DNA from: Hypomesus transpacificus
Taxonomy: Eukaryota; Chordata; Actinopteri; Osmeriformes; Osmeridae
DNA: 64,000 nucleotides
Direction of reading: 5' to 3'
Assembly: GCF_021917145.1 (NCBI RefSeq)
Contig: NC_061073.1
Span: forward strand, 5,982,550 to 6,046,549
Shown here: piece after piece, positions 1 through 13,800 of the stretch
Layout: every line of letters starts with the position of its first letter
Numbering within the stretch: the first letter of the stretch is position 1
The notes under the pieces: model-generated
The model's database searches: none
Told to the model about the DNA's origin: nothing
The model's input: only the letters and a program-made list of their open reading frames with translations
Program-made: the position numbers and the translations under genes

Positions 1-1858
1 CAAACCTTTTGTTCACATATTATTCAATCAAATTGAGTAATAACAGTAATGCAACATTAATTCCATGTCACTCAAGAATTCCCTAGAAGGCACCTAGCTA
101 ACTTCTGCATACACCACAATTAGCACTTATTCAAATGAGTAGCCATTATGGCCAAGTCCAATACTGCACACAGCGACAGTGATCTGTCTTGGTATCAAAT
201 AATATAGCCTAATGTGCTTCCCAAAAAAATACATTAACATACATCTCATACATCTCTCAAGAAGTCATGAACTATGATGTTACAAAACTATGACGGCACA
301 TACTTTCACCTTTTGCTGATTAATTGACATTACAAAACCATTCTGACACTATACTGTGTGGTATCTCTAAAAGCTTCTAGTCATTGACAGTGGTGGTTTG
401 ATAGAATCCGACAATCAAAACTCTTAACATCAACGTGAACATAATTTTCTGGTCATGATTATCAAAATGATTACCACTGATCACTTTTCTTGTTTACAAA
501 AACCCTACGACATACACAAATGATTAAGACTTTCTTGATAAAATACACTAACACTTACAAATGAGACAAACAAATGCATCCTTGCAAACATCCATTAACT
601 TAATTCATTATTTCCTTAGACTAAAAACAAAGAATACAAATAATCAGATCATTTCAACTGTGCAGATAAACAAAACTGAGATGAGAGGTTTCAGGGAGCA
701 TGTACAGTATCACAAAAATAGAAATGTGCGACGGGTATGTTACTGTAAGGCAAAACGTTTCTTCCCATTTCCACCCATCATTAAGACAGCACTTAAGTAG
801 TAAGATAGTGTTCACTGGCAGCCCCACATATTCAAATGTTGCTAGAAGTTACTGTATTGGAAAATAATGTCTTTAAGACACTGCATGAGCTATATGAAAT
901 CACTAGTAATTGTGTCACTGACAGATACATACATATAGTTTAAGTTGATACGATCCAGTTAGAATGAAGGCATCTCTTCAAACACATCCAGTTGCTAAAT
1001 GTTGGAAAGTAACATTCACTGATTTCACATCACAATCCATTCAGTCCTAGCAAATCTTGAATGAAACCATGAGTTGAATGTACAGAATTGCATTTCATCC
1101 AAAAAGCTTGGAATACATGTTACCATAGAATATTCCAACAGAGCTGTTTCAAGAGCAAGAGAAGAGGTGCAATATGGCATGAGATAAAGGATATTGATCA
1201 AGTTAATCTTAAAAAGCTAACATTTTCGATACTTGATATTTTCCTCTTTAGATGTTCTGAGATATTTTCACAGGATCCTATTTCCAAGTTTCTGCAACCA
1301 GTGATTAAAACCCTCTCCATAGGACTCAATATTCTCTATCCTTTATCTTACAATCATACAATCAATGATACAGCAAACAACAAATTGTACAGAGGACTTA
1401 AATATAACATTTATATGTTTTTAAATAACTGGGTATTAGAAGTTTGGGTTCATCTATACACGTGATTGTAGCCTCAAACCAATGGGCCTTTATGTGTCAT
1501 AGGAGTAGACAAAACGTTAAAAGCTTTAGGGCCAGAGAGGTTATGTCTATTACTATTTTGTGTTCTAGGTAGACATGTGGATGTAGCTTTAATTCGGTTG
1601 CCAAGCTAACCATTTACACAGCACAAAATTCCAGCCATTACAACAGCACTCATTCTCAAACAATCTGGCATTAAAGGGCTTCATTACATCATGAATTGCT
1701 GGTATGGGCCCCACTTCCAACAAAAGAACCATGCGCTCCTTTTCCACTGGGAGGAGTAAAGTGAATGTGTGATTCCAGGTCCTCCTTTCGGTCCACAAGG
1801 GTGTGGAGAAGAGACCTTTGGTCCATTAGAAGCACCCTGGGAGGGTGGAGGCCAGTAG
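1..1858 (-). other. ell3 3' untranslated region and 3' flank
   Basis: AT-rich sequence downstream of the ell3 stop codon with no convincing coding exon on either strand. A minus-strand ATTAAA lies at 1588-1593, about 270 nt past the stop, and could end the transcript. Where the UTR really stops cannot be seen. The longest frame (1088-1465, plus) has no recognisable motif. Confidence 0.5.
1588..1593 (-). terminator. Possible ell3 poly(A) signal (ATTAAA)
   Basis: On the minus strand this reads ATTAAA, the second most common vertebrate poly(A) hexamer, about 270 nt after the stop at 1859. It is a sequence match only; other AT-rich hexamers further down could be used instead. Confidence 0.3.
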
Positions 1859-4800
1859 CTATGAGTGTGTCTGTGTATGGTCGTAGTCCAGGATGAGACC
1901 TTTTATGTGTGACAGTTTCTGATGCAGATATTCACATCGCTTCTTCTCATCCCGGTACCCAGGAAACTTCTACAATGACGGACAGAAAGATATCAGCGTG
2001 GTGAAAACATTTATAATCGCAGTGGCGTGACTTGATGAGAGCAGCCACAACAAACCTCTTTGCCTGAAACCAATTCGCCCAACCATAACTTACCTTTTTA
2101 TACTTTCTGTATTTCTGCAGGATTTGGTCCTCCATAAGCTGTGAATATTACAGAGAAAACACATTTGAAGCAAGAGTAAATACAACATTTTACAGCTGCA
2201 TGGTATATTTTGGTCATACAGAAAGGGGTTGTGCTTTATGTGTCATCTGTTTCTAGCCCATACCTTATATTCTTGTGTTCCAGGGGAAAGAGTGTTGATC
2301 TTGGAGCCCAGCTGAACAAACATCTCAGTGATAGTGCCAATGCGGTCATGCAGGACTCTGTACTCATCGTACTCTGCACAGAAATCCTCCTTATACTGTT
2401 GACGCTGGTCTGATGCTTTAATGGTGTTGTATTTCCTGGAGAAAAAAAATAGAAAAACAAACATCTGAAGCAGTGTCACTCAAACAGACAGGCCTGTCAC
2501 ATTGAACGGACTGAAATCGAAAGTACAGTTGTAGCTGTTCCTCATTTTATCCAGTAGGTGACATTGTTTGCTAGCAAGCCATTTGAGTAAATTGTCTCTT
2601 GGACATTGGACGTGCACATTTTCCACTATTTATATGACTGTTTTCAAGCTTAGCCCAACCCTTTAGGAGAAAATCCGCTCCCTTTCTCAACAAGACTTTA
2701 AAATTGCCAAACTATGGAACAAAACAATTCGGTAACAGATGGTACAAAAATAACCTATAATACTGTGTTAACAGTTTGCATATCGAATGACTTCTTAACC
2801 ACAAGTCTAACCTGAAAACCTGTGGTGATTATAAAATGGTTAAGATGGACTGCTTTGGAACTTACATTAAATAATCAGGCAGCTCTTCAGGTGAGGTACG
2901 AGCGACAGGTGTTTTGGTCCTCTCATGGTCTGGAGACACACATATAGAAAAAGGTTCATGTAATCTGCAAATACAAACGTGATAAAGCTCCCATCATGCC
3001 AAGGCTGATGGAGTTGTTAATCACAGCTACTGATAAGAGACATGCTCCAAGGCAGGCGGTGACGACAGCACCCCATCATGGGAGGCAGAACAGCCTGCTG
3101 ACTTGCTGGACCGTAGGTTACCCAGCTGTTTAACAGGCAATCATCTACAGACTAGCCCTCGAAGGGAGGGGGGCGAGTCCAACACTTTTAACACAAATAT
3201 AGAACTACAGTCACTCAACACAAAATATAGGGTTCGATTACATTGGTAATTCAACAGAAATGATACTTTATACAGTCATTTACCAATAAGATTTTCCTGA
3301 TTGTGCTTCAGGTCAGGGCTGCTTTCATCCCAGTCCGCTTTTAAGCGCTCCCGTTCTTTGTCTTTGTGCTTTTTGGACTTCTTCTTTTTGTGTTGGCTGT
3401 TGGTGAGCTGCTGGTCAGTGCAAATGGGAGTCTGTGAGGGCTTGGGGCTGGGTGCTGCCGGGGCCTGCTCTGTCCGCTCCGCTTTAGGAGTACTTGAGGA
3501 GCTGCTGAGTTTGTGCCGTGTGTAGAGACTGTTCGGGCTCCCCTGGATGTGGTTGTTTGTCCTCTCAAACTCAGTTTTAGTCTGTACACTAGTGTTTCCT
3601 TGAGCAGGGGTGCTACGAGCCCCATTGGGGCCAATATGTCCATGGGAGGGAGACTGCAAGGGTAAACTCTGGTCTAGAAGCCTCTGTTTCTTAGGAGTCT
3701 GACAATCCGGTGGGTCAGAGTGCACGGGACGTTTCTAAAAGAAAATATGTAAATGTTACATTTTACAAATAAAACATCCTGACATCAAGACAAATTCTAC
3801 ATGAGAGCTTTTGAACTGGCTCCTGAAAACAAGCACTGACTGAACAGCCTCCAGCACAGACATCAATAAAAAGCAGATGGTCCAACACCAAGACATTTTC
3901 CTTTTTCTCCACATTTATTCCGCAGTAAGCCCAACTGTTGTTAAAACAATTTTAAAATGGTTTGGATTACAATTTACCCCTGCAACAAAGGCACTGTTTC
4001 ATGTCTAAAACTTTACAAAACTAATTCTCATAATAGTGCAGCAGTGAGTAAGCAAGGTATAACTCATTTAAAGGTGAATATTTACCACAGGGAGATTCTT
4101 GACAGGGCTGAGTTGTGAAGGAGAATTCCCTGCTGTTTTAAGGAATGAATTACAGGACTGGAAACTCTTTGACTGGCTACTTCCAAGTGGCTGGAGCTTT
4201 CTAAATCATTGAAATGGAAGACACTGTCATTTTTCTGTTCAGATTAGGCATGGTGGGTCATGTGCTGGTTTTATAGTCTCTATATTGTAGTTAAAACTTA
4301 ATATGCAATGGTGTTGATTTCAGCAAAGTGAAGAAGGTGGGGCTGTGTTTTCAAAGGAAAACAGAGCCAAAACAGGAAGAACCGTCTGGTTACAGTAACT
4401 GCAGGATCAAGGGTCATCACTTACAAGGAATGAGGAAAGTCTGTACACTATTCTGAGTATTGTCAGAGAACAGAGAAACATGCAGTATGTCATTGGAGAC
4501 AGATCTTTGACCCTGAAATATCTTACACCATACTCATTGAGTAAACACAACATTTAGGCATGTGGCCAATTTAGTCAAACTTTTTTTGTTAAGCTTTCCC
4601 ATGTGTCTAATGATAAAATATACAGGAGGCAGGCACTAGGACAGAGCAGTGTCCAGTAAGGAGGAACAATGGTGCCAGATGCAGGTTCTGCTAGCCCAAA
4701 CACTCTACTGGCAATCTGCTTCCTACAGCTCCTTCCTTAGATAGAGCCCAGTCAAACCAGAGTTCAGTCATTCCCCCCACAGGACATACTGCCTTTTCAA

Positions 4801-7800
4801 CAGCATGATCAGTGGAATCCGCTCTAAGCTCGACTGGGTTCATGGCATTCTTGAAATACGGCCGACTGACAAAGCTGCTAAACCAGAATGCATAAACACG
4901 TTTCTAAACAGTATCTATAGAGATGTTTATGTGAATATCTGAAATGATGTTTTCCTGCAATGAGGAACTGTGTACCTCCTGCATGTTGGAAAAAATAACC
5001 TATTCCCTATTTTTGTCATTACTCAGGATTTGTGAACTGAGGGAAAATATTCAGTTGCACAATAACCAGATGCAGTTGGCAGTCCTTCAGAATGATCTAC
5101 TGTTTAACAGGGCTCTCCAACTATGAGCAAACCTGTACCCCCACCCCCCACCCCCGTTGCAACTAATTGTAAGAATTAGTTGGGCTTGATAAGGCTTTTA
5201 GTGCAAACCTACAATGCAAAAGCTTTCCAAAAGGACAGTTGGAGAGCCCATGGGATGACGCTCTTATTCTAAAAAGCATTGCCTTGCTACTCGCAGGCCT
5301 CCACATTAATTGTATTTGGCAACATCCTGCAGTGAATATTTCTCCCCCTGCTTTGATGTGCCCATTAACAAATTCATCAGTGCATAGAAATAGTGATTTA
5401 GTAGCTATGCTTTCAACATGATCACAGCAGACTGCCACATTAATCCACCGGTCTGGCAGACTTAACACCAGCACATTGTCAAAAGGTTACAGTGCTCGCT
5501 GCAACTGAGGAGAGGTGATCAACTAATTAGAGAAGCTTACAGGTTAAACGTAGAAAGACTTCAGACTAGACAGGTCCCTACCCATCCTTTCACAAATTCC
5601 TTGTCCCTATGGGTGATAGTAACTTTTTCTTTTGTTGATAATGAAGAGTCTGGTGTTACGTGCAGTGGAATAAACCAAGATTCTGAATGCAGGGACACTT
5701 ACCTGGCCAGAAGCCTATGGATCAGCGGTTTCTCTTCCTCGAGGTACCCTGGCCAATCCTTTTGAACGTGCTTGTACAACTCATCCTTCAAAGTGAAGCT
5801 GTGGTCTTTAGGGTTCAGTTTTGCAATCTAGAAGTCAATGATAGGTTACATGTTAGTGTGAGAGGGCTGAATAGCTAGCTAAAACACTGTATACTGTACT
5901 TACCATAAATATACTGTATATACATATATTTAGCAATCATGTTGCATTCTTTTCTAAATAACAGCATGCATCTCTTTCTCATTTACTTTTTATAGACACG
6001 TTCTCTCACAATTTATTTTCTACTTCTAAATACAACTTGAAATTATTCAAATTGAAGACCGTAAGAATTTATCATTTCGCAGTACCAAAGGAACCAGAAT
6101 CTTACTCAGACATCCATGTCTCAGAGCAGTCTGGGCACTGCTGGAGACACCACACCCTTGTCAAAACACAATCTTCTTCTCCAAAAAGAATAAAAGTACA
6201 ACCCTAATTACAGCTACCAGCGGCGGATGCACAAGTCTTTCCTTGATGAGTGCAATGACTCCAAAATAGGCAGAGCACAGGAACTAACCTCAAATAAACT
6301 AACTGGGATAACCATTTTAGCCTCACAAATGTCTGATGATAAACAAATCAATTAGCATTAACCAGGGTGGTTGCAGAGTAGCAATTTACTTTCCATTTGG
6401 AAACCCTGTAGGGATCTCGATTGCCTTTAAATGTTGCTGTGACTTCTGAGATACGTTGATAGAGAGTTCCTTGCCTCTAAGTGAATGGTTAATTATAGAG
6501 CGTCATAAACCAACTCGACCAATCTACTTCCCCACCCTATTCCTCACCTCGTCTAGTACAGAGCTCAGGTCGGCCTTGTCCTTGGGACCAGACTTCTCTC
6601 TCTCCAACCATAGCAATAGCTCAGGCTTCTTGTAGGGTTTTAAGGCTAGCAGGTGAATAATGCGTTCCCTCAGTGACCTATGGACCAAAAGACTAGGGGC
6701 ATTGCTCTTCTTGTTGCTGGGGGAGTGCTTGTTGCTGATGTCTGTGCCTATCGACAGGCCTGGCTTCTTCTGGATCTTCACACATTTACCTGCAGATGAA
6801 GAAGAATCAGGGTTTACATGAAGATTCCATGAAGGTAAAGATGCTGAATTGAATTTCTACACTTTCCTCCAAACTAAGCTAGGATCCCTTAAGTGTATAT
6901 GTTACTTTTCAGTGACAGTGTAAGCGATTACCACAGTTATCGCAGGGATAATCCAAAGCTTTAGTGGAAGGCCACACAGTGCAATGTCGAGTGAATGTGA
7001 CAAGAGGGGACGAGAGGATTGAGCCTGTTCTGACAGCCTATGTAGGATTCCCATACAGTACTCTGACAGTCCCCGGAATAGCCTCGTGTCTCAGCTCGGA
7101 TTCAATCCTCAAGCCAGTTATGCAAATCCTGGACTGGTTTAAAGGTGAAACAAGGTCCACATCACCAACATCTGCACTTTGCCCAGGCTATACCTGTGGT
7201 ACTGTACAGTGTTCAGTAGACAAACAAACAATAAACACACAGAAATGACACCTTAGTTCCAGCTGTTAAGGCCACACATTTGGTGTGCAGGCCATTAGTG
7301 GAGGCCAGTTAAAGGGTTGACAGTGGGGTTAGCTTGCTGCTACCTAAACAGGGTAGCATGGAAACTGAAACACCTCATACAGAGGTTCTTTTTTCCTGTT
7401 GCCGCACTAATTCACCTAGAGCCCGGCCAGCAGGACATGGCAATGCTTATAGATATCTACTGACCATAATCTTATTATAAGTTTAAGCTCTGCTTTGAAG
7501 GTTGCTACAGGACAAAGAAGAAGCACAGACTCTATATGGGACCTGTGGGTGTTGGATCTACTCCGTTGCATAATTTGTGTACTATCTACATGAGTGTTGT
7601 GATTTACTGACATTTTACAGTAAACACATGGGAAACCAACGCACTTAACCTTATATATAGAAAGGTTTACATGAGGGTTAAATTAATCCGTTGGGCAACT
7701 GACGTCCAGTCAGTTCGTTATTACACATATTTGACTGACTCTTAGACTGCTGTTTGTAAGTTGTTAAAAATCCTTCTTTCTTCAAGTTGTTATAACATGC

Positions 7801-10800
7801 CTTGATTTACAATATCACGCGCAACAATATGATATGAACTGAGGAACTCCCAAATCAATTCCCTTCCCAATTTGAGGTTACAGTGTAAATCATGTTATTA
7901 ACATTGAACATCAGTGGATCAAAGGTTTTCATCTAAATCAGCCCTGAAACTTCATTCTGATTTTGACAAATGAGCATCATGAGCTTGTTTCAACAACTGC
8001 TTGTGGTTTAAGAAAAAGTTAAAAACAAGTTAAAAAGTTAAAAACCCAGCTAAAAACAACATTCTCCCTAACAGGGGGAGCTGACTGTGAAATGTTTGTA
8101 GTTTTTTGCCTCAAAAAGACTATACTGTAAATTATGATGTCTACATAATGTCTGCCACATATTTTTTACTCTCTATGATTGTGAGTCAATTTAGAAACAT
8201 GGACACGAGAATAGAATTACTGTACCAAAGAAATACTTCCATCAACAACATGGGGTTTGTGCGCTTGTTGAGCGCATTGCATGGTTTTACATCTTTCATT
8301 TCGCGTCCCTTTGACATTACATTAACATTACATTTAGTCATTTAGCAGACGCCCTTATCCAGAGCGACTTAGAGTAAGTACAGGGACATTCTCCCCGAGG
8401 CAAGTAGGGTGAAGTGCCTTGCCCAAGGACACAACGTCATGTGCACTGGCAAGGAATCGAACTGGCGACCTTCAGATTACTAGCCTGATGCTCTACCCGG
8501 TCAGCCACCTGACTCCCTTTGACATCAACTGTATGGGAGTCCAGGAGCAGTGGAGTTTAGCTGTGTGCTAAAATGACTAAACATGCGTGAAATAGTGAAT
8601 CCTATCAAGTCTTTATCGTTCATTTTATGGAAATGTCATAGATAGTACATACAGTATGTATGTCACTCTGCCAGGTCAACTCTAAAGCACTGTTCATAAG
8701 GCCGTAAAAGAGCCCTTTTAGCAGAAGAGTGTTGAGTTCAATATGTTGGCTCACTCTTAACAGCTGCATAATAGTTTGAAACAGCAATCACTTGTTACAT
8801 TCACTTCATTAATGTATGTTTGTTGTCAGGTATGCTATTGTCAGCGTGATCATCGAGATTTGAAAGATCTTGTGTCAAATCTTAAGTCCACTGCTTGATT
8901 TACAGTTTTTGCTTGAAATGATCTTGTACAATATTTCAGTTAATGAAAACTAAGTGAATCTCATTCCCTGTGATTAAACTCTCAGCAGAACTTTATCCAC
9001 TCAGCATGAGACTTGTTAGTGCATACTTCTGACAAACGCAATCACATTAATGGAGCCGGCAGGCAGGTTGGCAATGAGCCTGAACAATCTGGTCAGAATG
9101 ACCAGAGTAGAAGAAGAAAAAGAGGCATCCCTCTTGCATGAATAATTGCAAACCGCTACTTTGATCAATTATGTGATAACTTCCACACCATGTGGCAATT
9201 ATCAGCAGGACAAGATGGCATAGAGCGATGGATTGGATAGCCACTGGGAAGATAAAACACCTCGGTAGTTTGCCCTTGATCTTTTCATGCTTAGAGACAC
9301 CCATGTGATGTGGCTGGGGGCCTGGCTCAGGCAGCACACTCACTGGGACGTGTGGAGCCGGGCTTGATCTCGATGGCAGAGCGGCTCCAGATGTCCTTCT
9401 CCACCTGGGACATCCTCTCCCGTGTCATCTGGTAGGAATCATCTGTGGCACACACCGTGATCTTGTCCTGAATACTGCCCTGCCCCTCCAGGTGTTCCCT
9501 GCCCTCCCTGTGGAGCAGAAAAGAAGAGATAGGATGCTAGACACAACACAGACCTCCATACCTGCCCTAATCAGTACATGGGAGTATTGAAAATTGCTTG
9601 TTGTTTCTAGGTATAATTCCTGCTTCATTCCTATGATCATTTAAGTGATTTACATCTTCCAGCCCATTCCTCAAAACCTAAAGTATATTAAAGAACAAGA
9701 GAGGGATTGTGAAAGCCACAAGTATTTTAACTTCAGGGCAAGCAGAACAGCACCAGCATATCCTTTCAACCAGCCCTTTGACCCTGCTTGACTACACTAC
9801 CTTAAGGTTTCTGGCACTAGTCACATGGGTCAGTTGAAGCTTGTTCTTTCCTATCAGTAGTATACAGACCCTTAAAAAGCTAGTGGCAGCCTCAAATTAC
9901 AACACAGCTGTTTAATCAACAGATGTAGTATTCTGTTTTCATAATACAAAACTGTAGAAATAGGCTGATGAAAACTTTTCAGTATAAACCGCAAGATGCA
10001 TCTAGCAGTCACATAGGGACAAGAGTTACTTGTATTGGCAAAGAGAGGAGCGTGGAAGAGGGGGGGAGAGACAGAGAGAGCGTAGTGTCAAGGAAGCCCT
10101 GAGGTCACAACCTGACCACCAGCAGCCTGTGAATTCCATCTGTGGCAGACTATGATAACAGAGCAGTGTGTTCACTCACCCTGAGATATACTGGTGAATG
10201 CAGTCAAAGCTGGCCTGAGGTTTATCTTTGCTGTCGCTGGACAGGTAGAAGGAAAAGATTCGCAGGGCATCAGGAGACTCCGGGGACGAGGCTGGGATCT
10301 TGATGTACTGTGGCAGAGGAAACCCTCAGTATTAAATCACAGGCCAAACCACAATGTGGACACTTTATCTGCTTTTAAGTTACAGAGAAACATATTGTGT
10401 GTGTATATATATGTGTACAAACAAAACATGCATGAATGAATGAGCCAACCATCCAATATAGCAAACAGATGTCATTGGAATATGTTTTGTAACCCCACAG
10501 TAGTCCAAAAATAAGTCAAAAATAACATGTAAACATTAAAAGGAGGATGTTACAGATGTTTAGCTAAATTCTTTTTTAAAAGTTTTAGTGTTTTCATTGG
10601 TATCGTGTATAGCCCAGTGCCCCTCCTGTGTCATGTCTAAGTGCTATGTCCTTGCAGAGCAATTTGGTTCATAACTTTGTACTGGCTGTTCCAGTATCCA
10701 CTCTTGTAGAGTACAGAGTGTCCAGTACAGTGCATTCTATTAGGAATGGAGCACATGTAATACATGATAACTAAAAGACTCAATTGCAATAAGTCTAGTA

Positions 10801-13800
10801 TTACAAGTAAATAACGTTTTCTATTCTATCATCCTCAGGCGAAGATGTCATTAGTCTGTATTACATTCTGTGTCACATAATCTAGCCTATCTTTTAATGT
10901 TGCTATTCTAGTGTTGCTGATTTGACATGAGATAGCATTATATAATACAGCTTGACACAATTCAATACTTTGATCACTTTCACGCTTACCTAAATTGAGC
11001 AAAGCACCTCAAACGTCAACATGTTGAACTTTTTCTTGTGAACCAGTATTGTGTGATGTGATGTGTGATGATATTGGAGGAGTAAGTAAGAAAGACTTCA
11101 AAATTAAAAAGGTTTGAAAAAGGAAATTAAAATCATGTTTTTTCAATTCCAGAGGCCAGTCTGGATATCTTAAATAACAAAATAATGGTCAACCTCGAGA
11201 AACGTCTGCGTCATAGGGTGGCTCTATCTGGATGTGACTCAGCTTCACACCTGGGTGACAACCCCTCTCTGCCTTATACTGTTCTGTGCTCCCTAGCAAC
11301 AAACTAGAACCAACATGTGATGGGCTCAGTCCAAAGCTAGTTACATAAAATGGCCTAAAAACCTACTTTCACTAGAAGGCCAGTCCAACATTGAAATTCA
11401 TTAACAAACAGGTATTATTATGTCCCTGAAAAATATTTGGATCTCTCTGTCCTTTTATCCAGTTTGTGGCCTGCCATGTTTCAGATTGAAATTGACTGTT
11501 TTGTTGATACTGTGTCCTAGATTCAGGCAGAAAAATTTAATGTGCCGGAAAGTTACTATCTCTGACCCCTGCCAAACATGAGCGGAAAACTTTCTGACTG
11601 ATTGTGCACAGCTATGAGAGTATTAGGAAAATTATGTAAAATCAGCAGAATATCTGGTACTTTCTCTCCCATGTTGTCATGACAGACACAGTTACAAACA
11701 CAAAGGAGGAATGACTACCCCTTTTTATTTTACTTTTAGTACTTGTCTTATAAGACAAACAAATGGCAGGCAGTGGGGCTTGAAACTGCCTCTTTAGTTA
11801 TCTGTGGTAAGTGATTGATTTTAAGCTTGCTGGCAGAGAGCACAGTGCTGCAGGCACATATGGCAGGCAGGAGCAGAGCTGTCACAAATGCCCAGTCATG
11901 CAGCACAGCCATAAGCAGTATCTGTAGCATGGAGCCAATAAACAGGCCCTATTTCAACACCCCCACCCCCTTCCCTCCTCCTCTAAATCCCACATTGTGC
12001 ACCCTACCCCCATCACCCAACACACAACCTACAGCTACAACACAAAGCACAAGGCAGCCCACAAGAGCATTGACACTTGAGATATCAAACTGATCATTCA
12101 TTTTGACCTATTTCTGCCCAGCTGCTTAAATGAAATGGTCAGACAGGATTATAACAATATCTGCGTTTGGTTTCTGCTACTGAACCATTTTCAACCAAGC
12201 ATAAAAGTAAATAGGACAAACTAAGCACCCAGATCAGGACACTTTCAGATACTACGCATGTAATAAGTGGTAGGCCTAAGGTCTCAACCAAAATGACAAG
12301 CAACAAGTCATTAAACAAGAGCTGAAGAAGTAGGTCAAAGCATTTTGCATTGCAATGGAGAATAATGTGTGTAAAATGGGCATGCTGATAAACAAAAGCA
12401 TGCTTGCCCCTGGGGCCAAAGCACAGCTCAACATTTACAGTCTTGGCTGTGTGCAATGAAGGCAACCCCCAAACCCAACCCCCTCACTCTGAAGTCCCTA
12501 CCCCCATTCTGCCGCCAACCCCCCACCCCCCCTCTCTCTCTCTGTCTGTGTTTGTGTGTGCCCACGGTGTTAGGCAAGCCCCCTCCAGTCAAATGTTAGC
12601 ATCAGCTAACCCCCCCAACCCCCAAGCCCCGCGACGGTGCACACTTCTCATTTGAATTCTAATCAACGTCACTCAGGTCGGACCGTTTGGAGGTCGACCC
12701 CGTTTTATTCACGGCATCCTTCTCCATCTTCCTAACCATATGTCATTTAACCCATTAGTTCCCAGCTCCCCTGTCCTGGAGAAGAGCCCATCTCCCCTGG
12801 CACCTTGGTCGCATAGCTGCTTTTAGACCGTACAGGGCAAGAAGATGAAGGGCCTAAAACATGACACCCTCCAGAAACAACCGCTGGCCTCCTGCCACCT
12901 GGTCACCTGTCTTTTTCTGTTAAAATAGAGTATCATAGCGTAAGGGTATAAAACTTGTTAAAAAATTACATGTTTTTGCTAAGGTATACTATTCTCTCAA
13001 ATGAATTAATCTGACCTTCTCTGGTGATGTGCTTGGGAGCTACCACCCACATTGACTAGGTAGTCATCGTTGGTCCACTGTCAGTGAGGGGTGTGGATTT
13101 CTATAGAGCTGCTGACTCATATATGGCCTTCCATGTAGCTGTAGCCTTCAAGACTGAGCCCTTGAGGACTCCAGCATTGTGTGTGTGTGTGTATGTGTGT
13201 GTGTGACCTTTCATTCTTTGGTTAAGCCGTAGGAGCCCCACACTGCCACAGGTCACATGGAAGGACTGAGACCAAACGTCTAAGATAAATCACGCTTGGT
13301 CACCACAGCTGACACTATATGACACACTTCTTTTAAATAGATGAACTGTCCCTCAACAGTCCCTCAAACATAGGGGGCCCTATTTTGACGATCTGAAACG
13401 CAAGTATCAAAACGCAAAGCGCAAGTAACTTTGTGGGCTGGATCCAGCTTGGTTGCTATTTTGCCGGCGGGATAAATGACTGAAATCTAAAAAGGGTTGG
13501 TCTGAATTAGCTACATTACTTATGGATGTGGTTTGGGCGTAACGTGCAGTACACAAATCAGAGCGTCATCACACATTCACTTTAAGAGCAGCGCTTGTTC
13601 CATAGCAGATTACTAATATAATGGCGGATTTGCCAGGCGCACGCCAAGAGCGGTTCATAGCCGAGGAGACCGACGCTGTAGTCAGGGCCGTAACAGATAG
13701 AGAAGTGACATTGTATGGAAAAGGCAGAGCAGTTTTCGTTTTCTCATTTCGCTAAATTGCCCGTTCATGCTGCTCATTCAATTTCTTATTATATATATAT

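Noticed and set aside
12404..12655. Proline-rich plus frame in ell3 intron 2
   Set aside because: Caused by C-rich simple sequence (CCCCCAAC tracts); no splice sites or conservation evidence.
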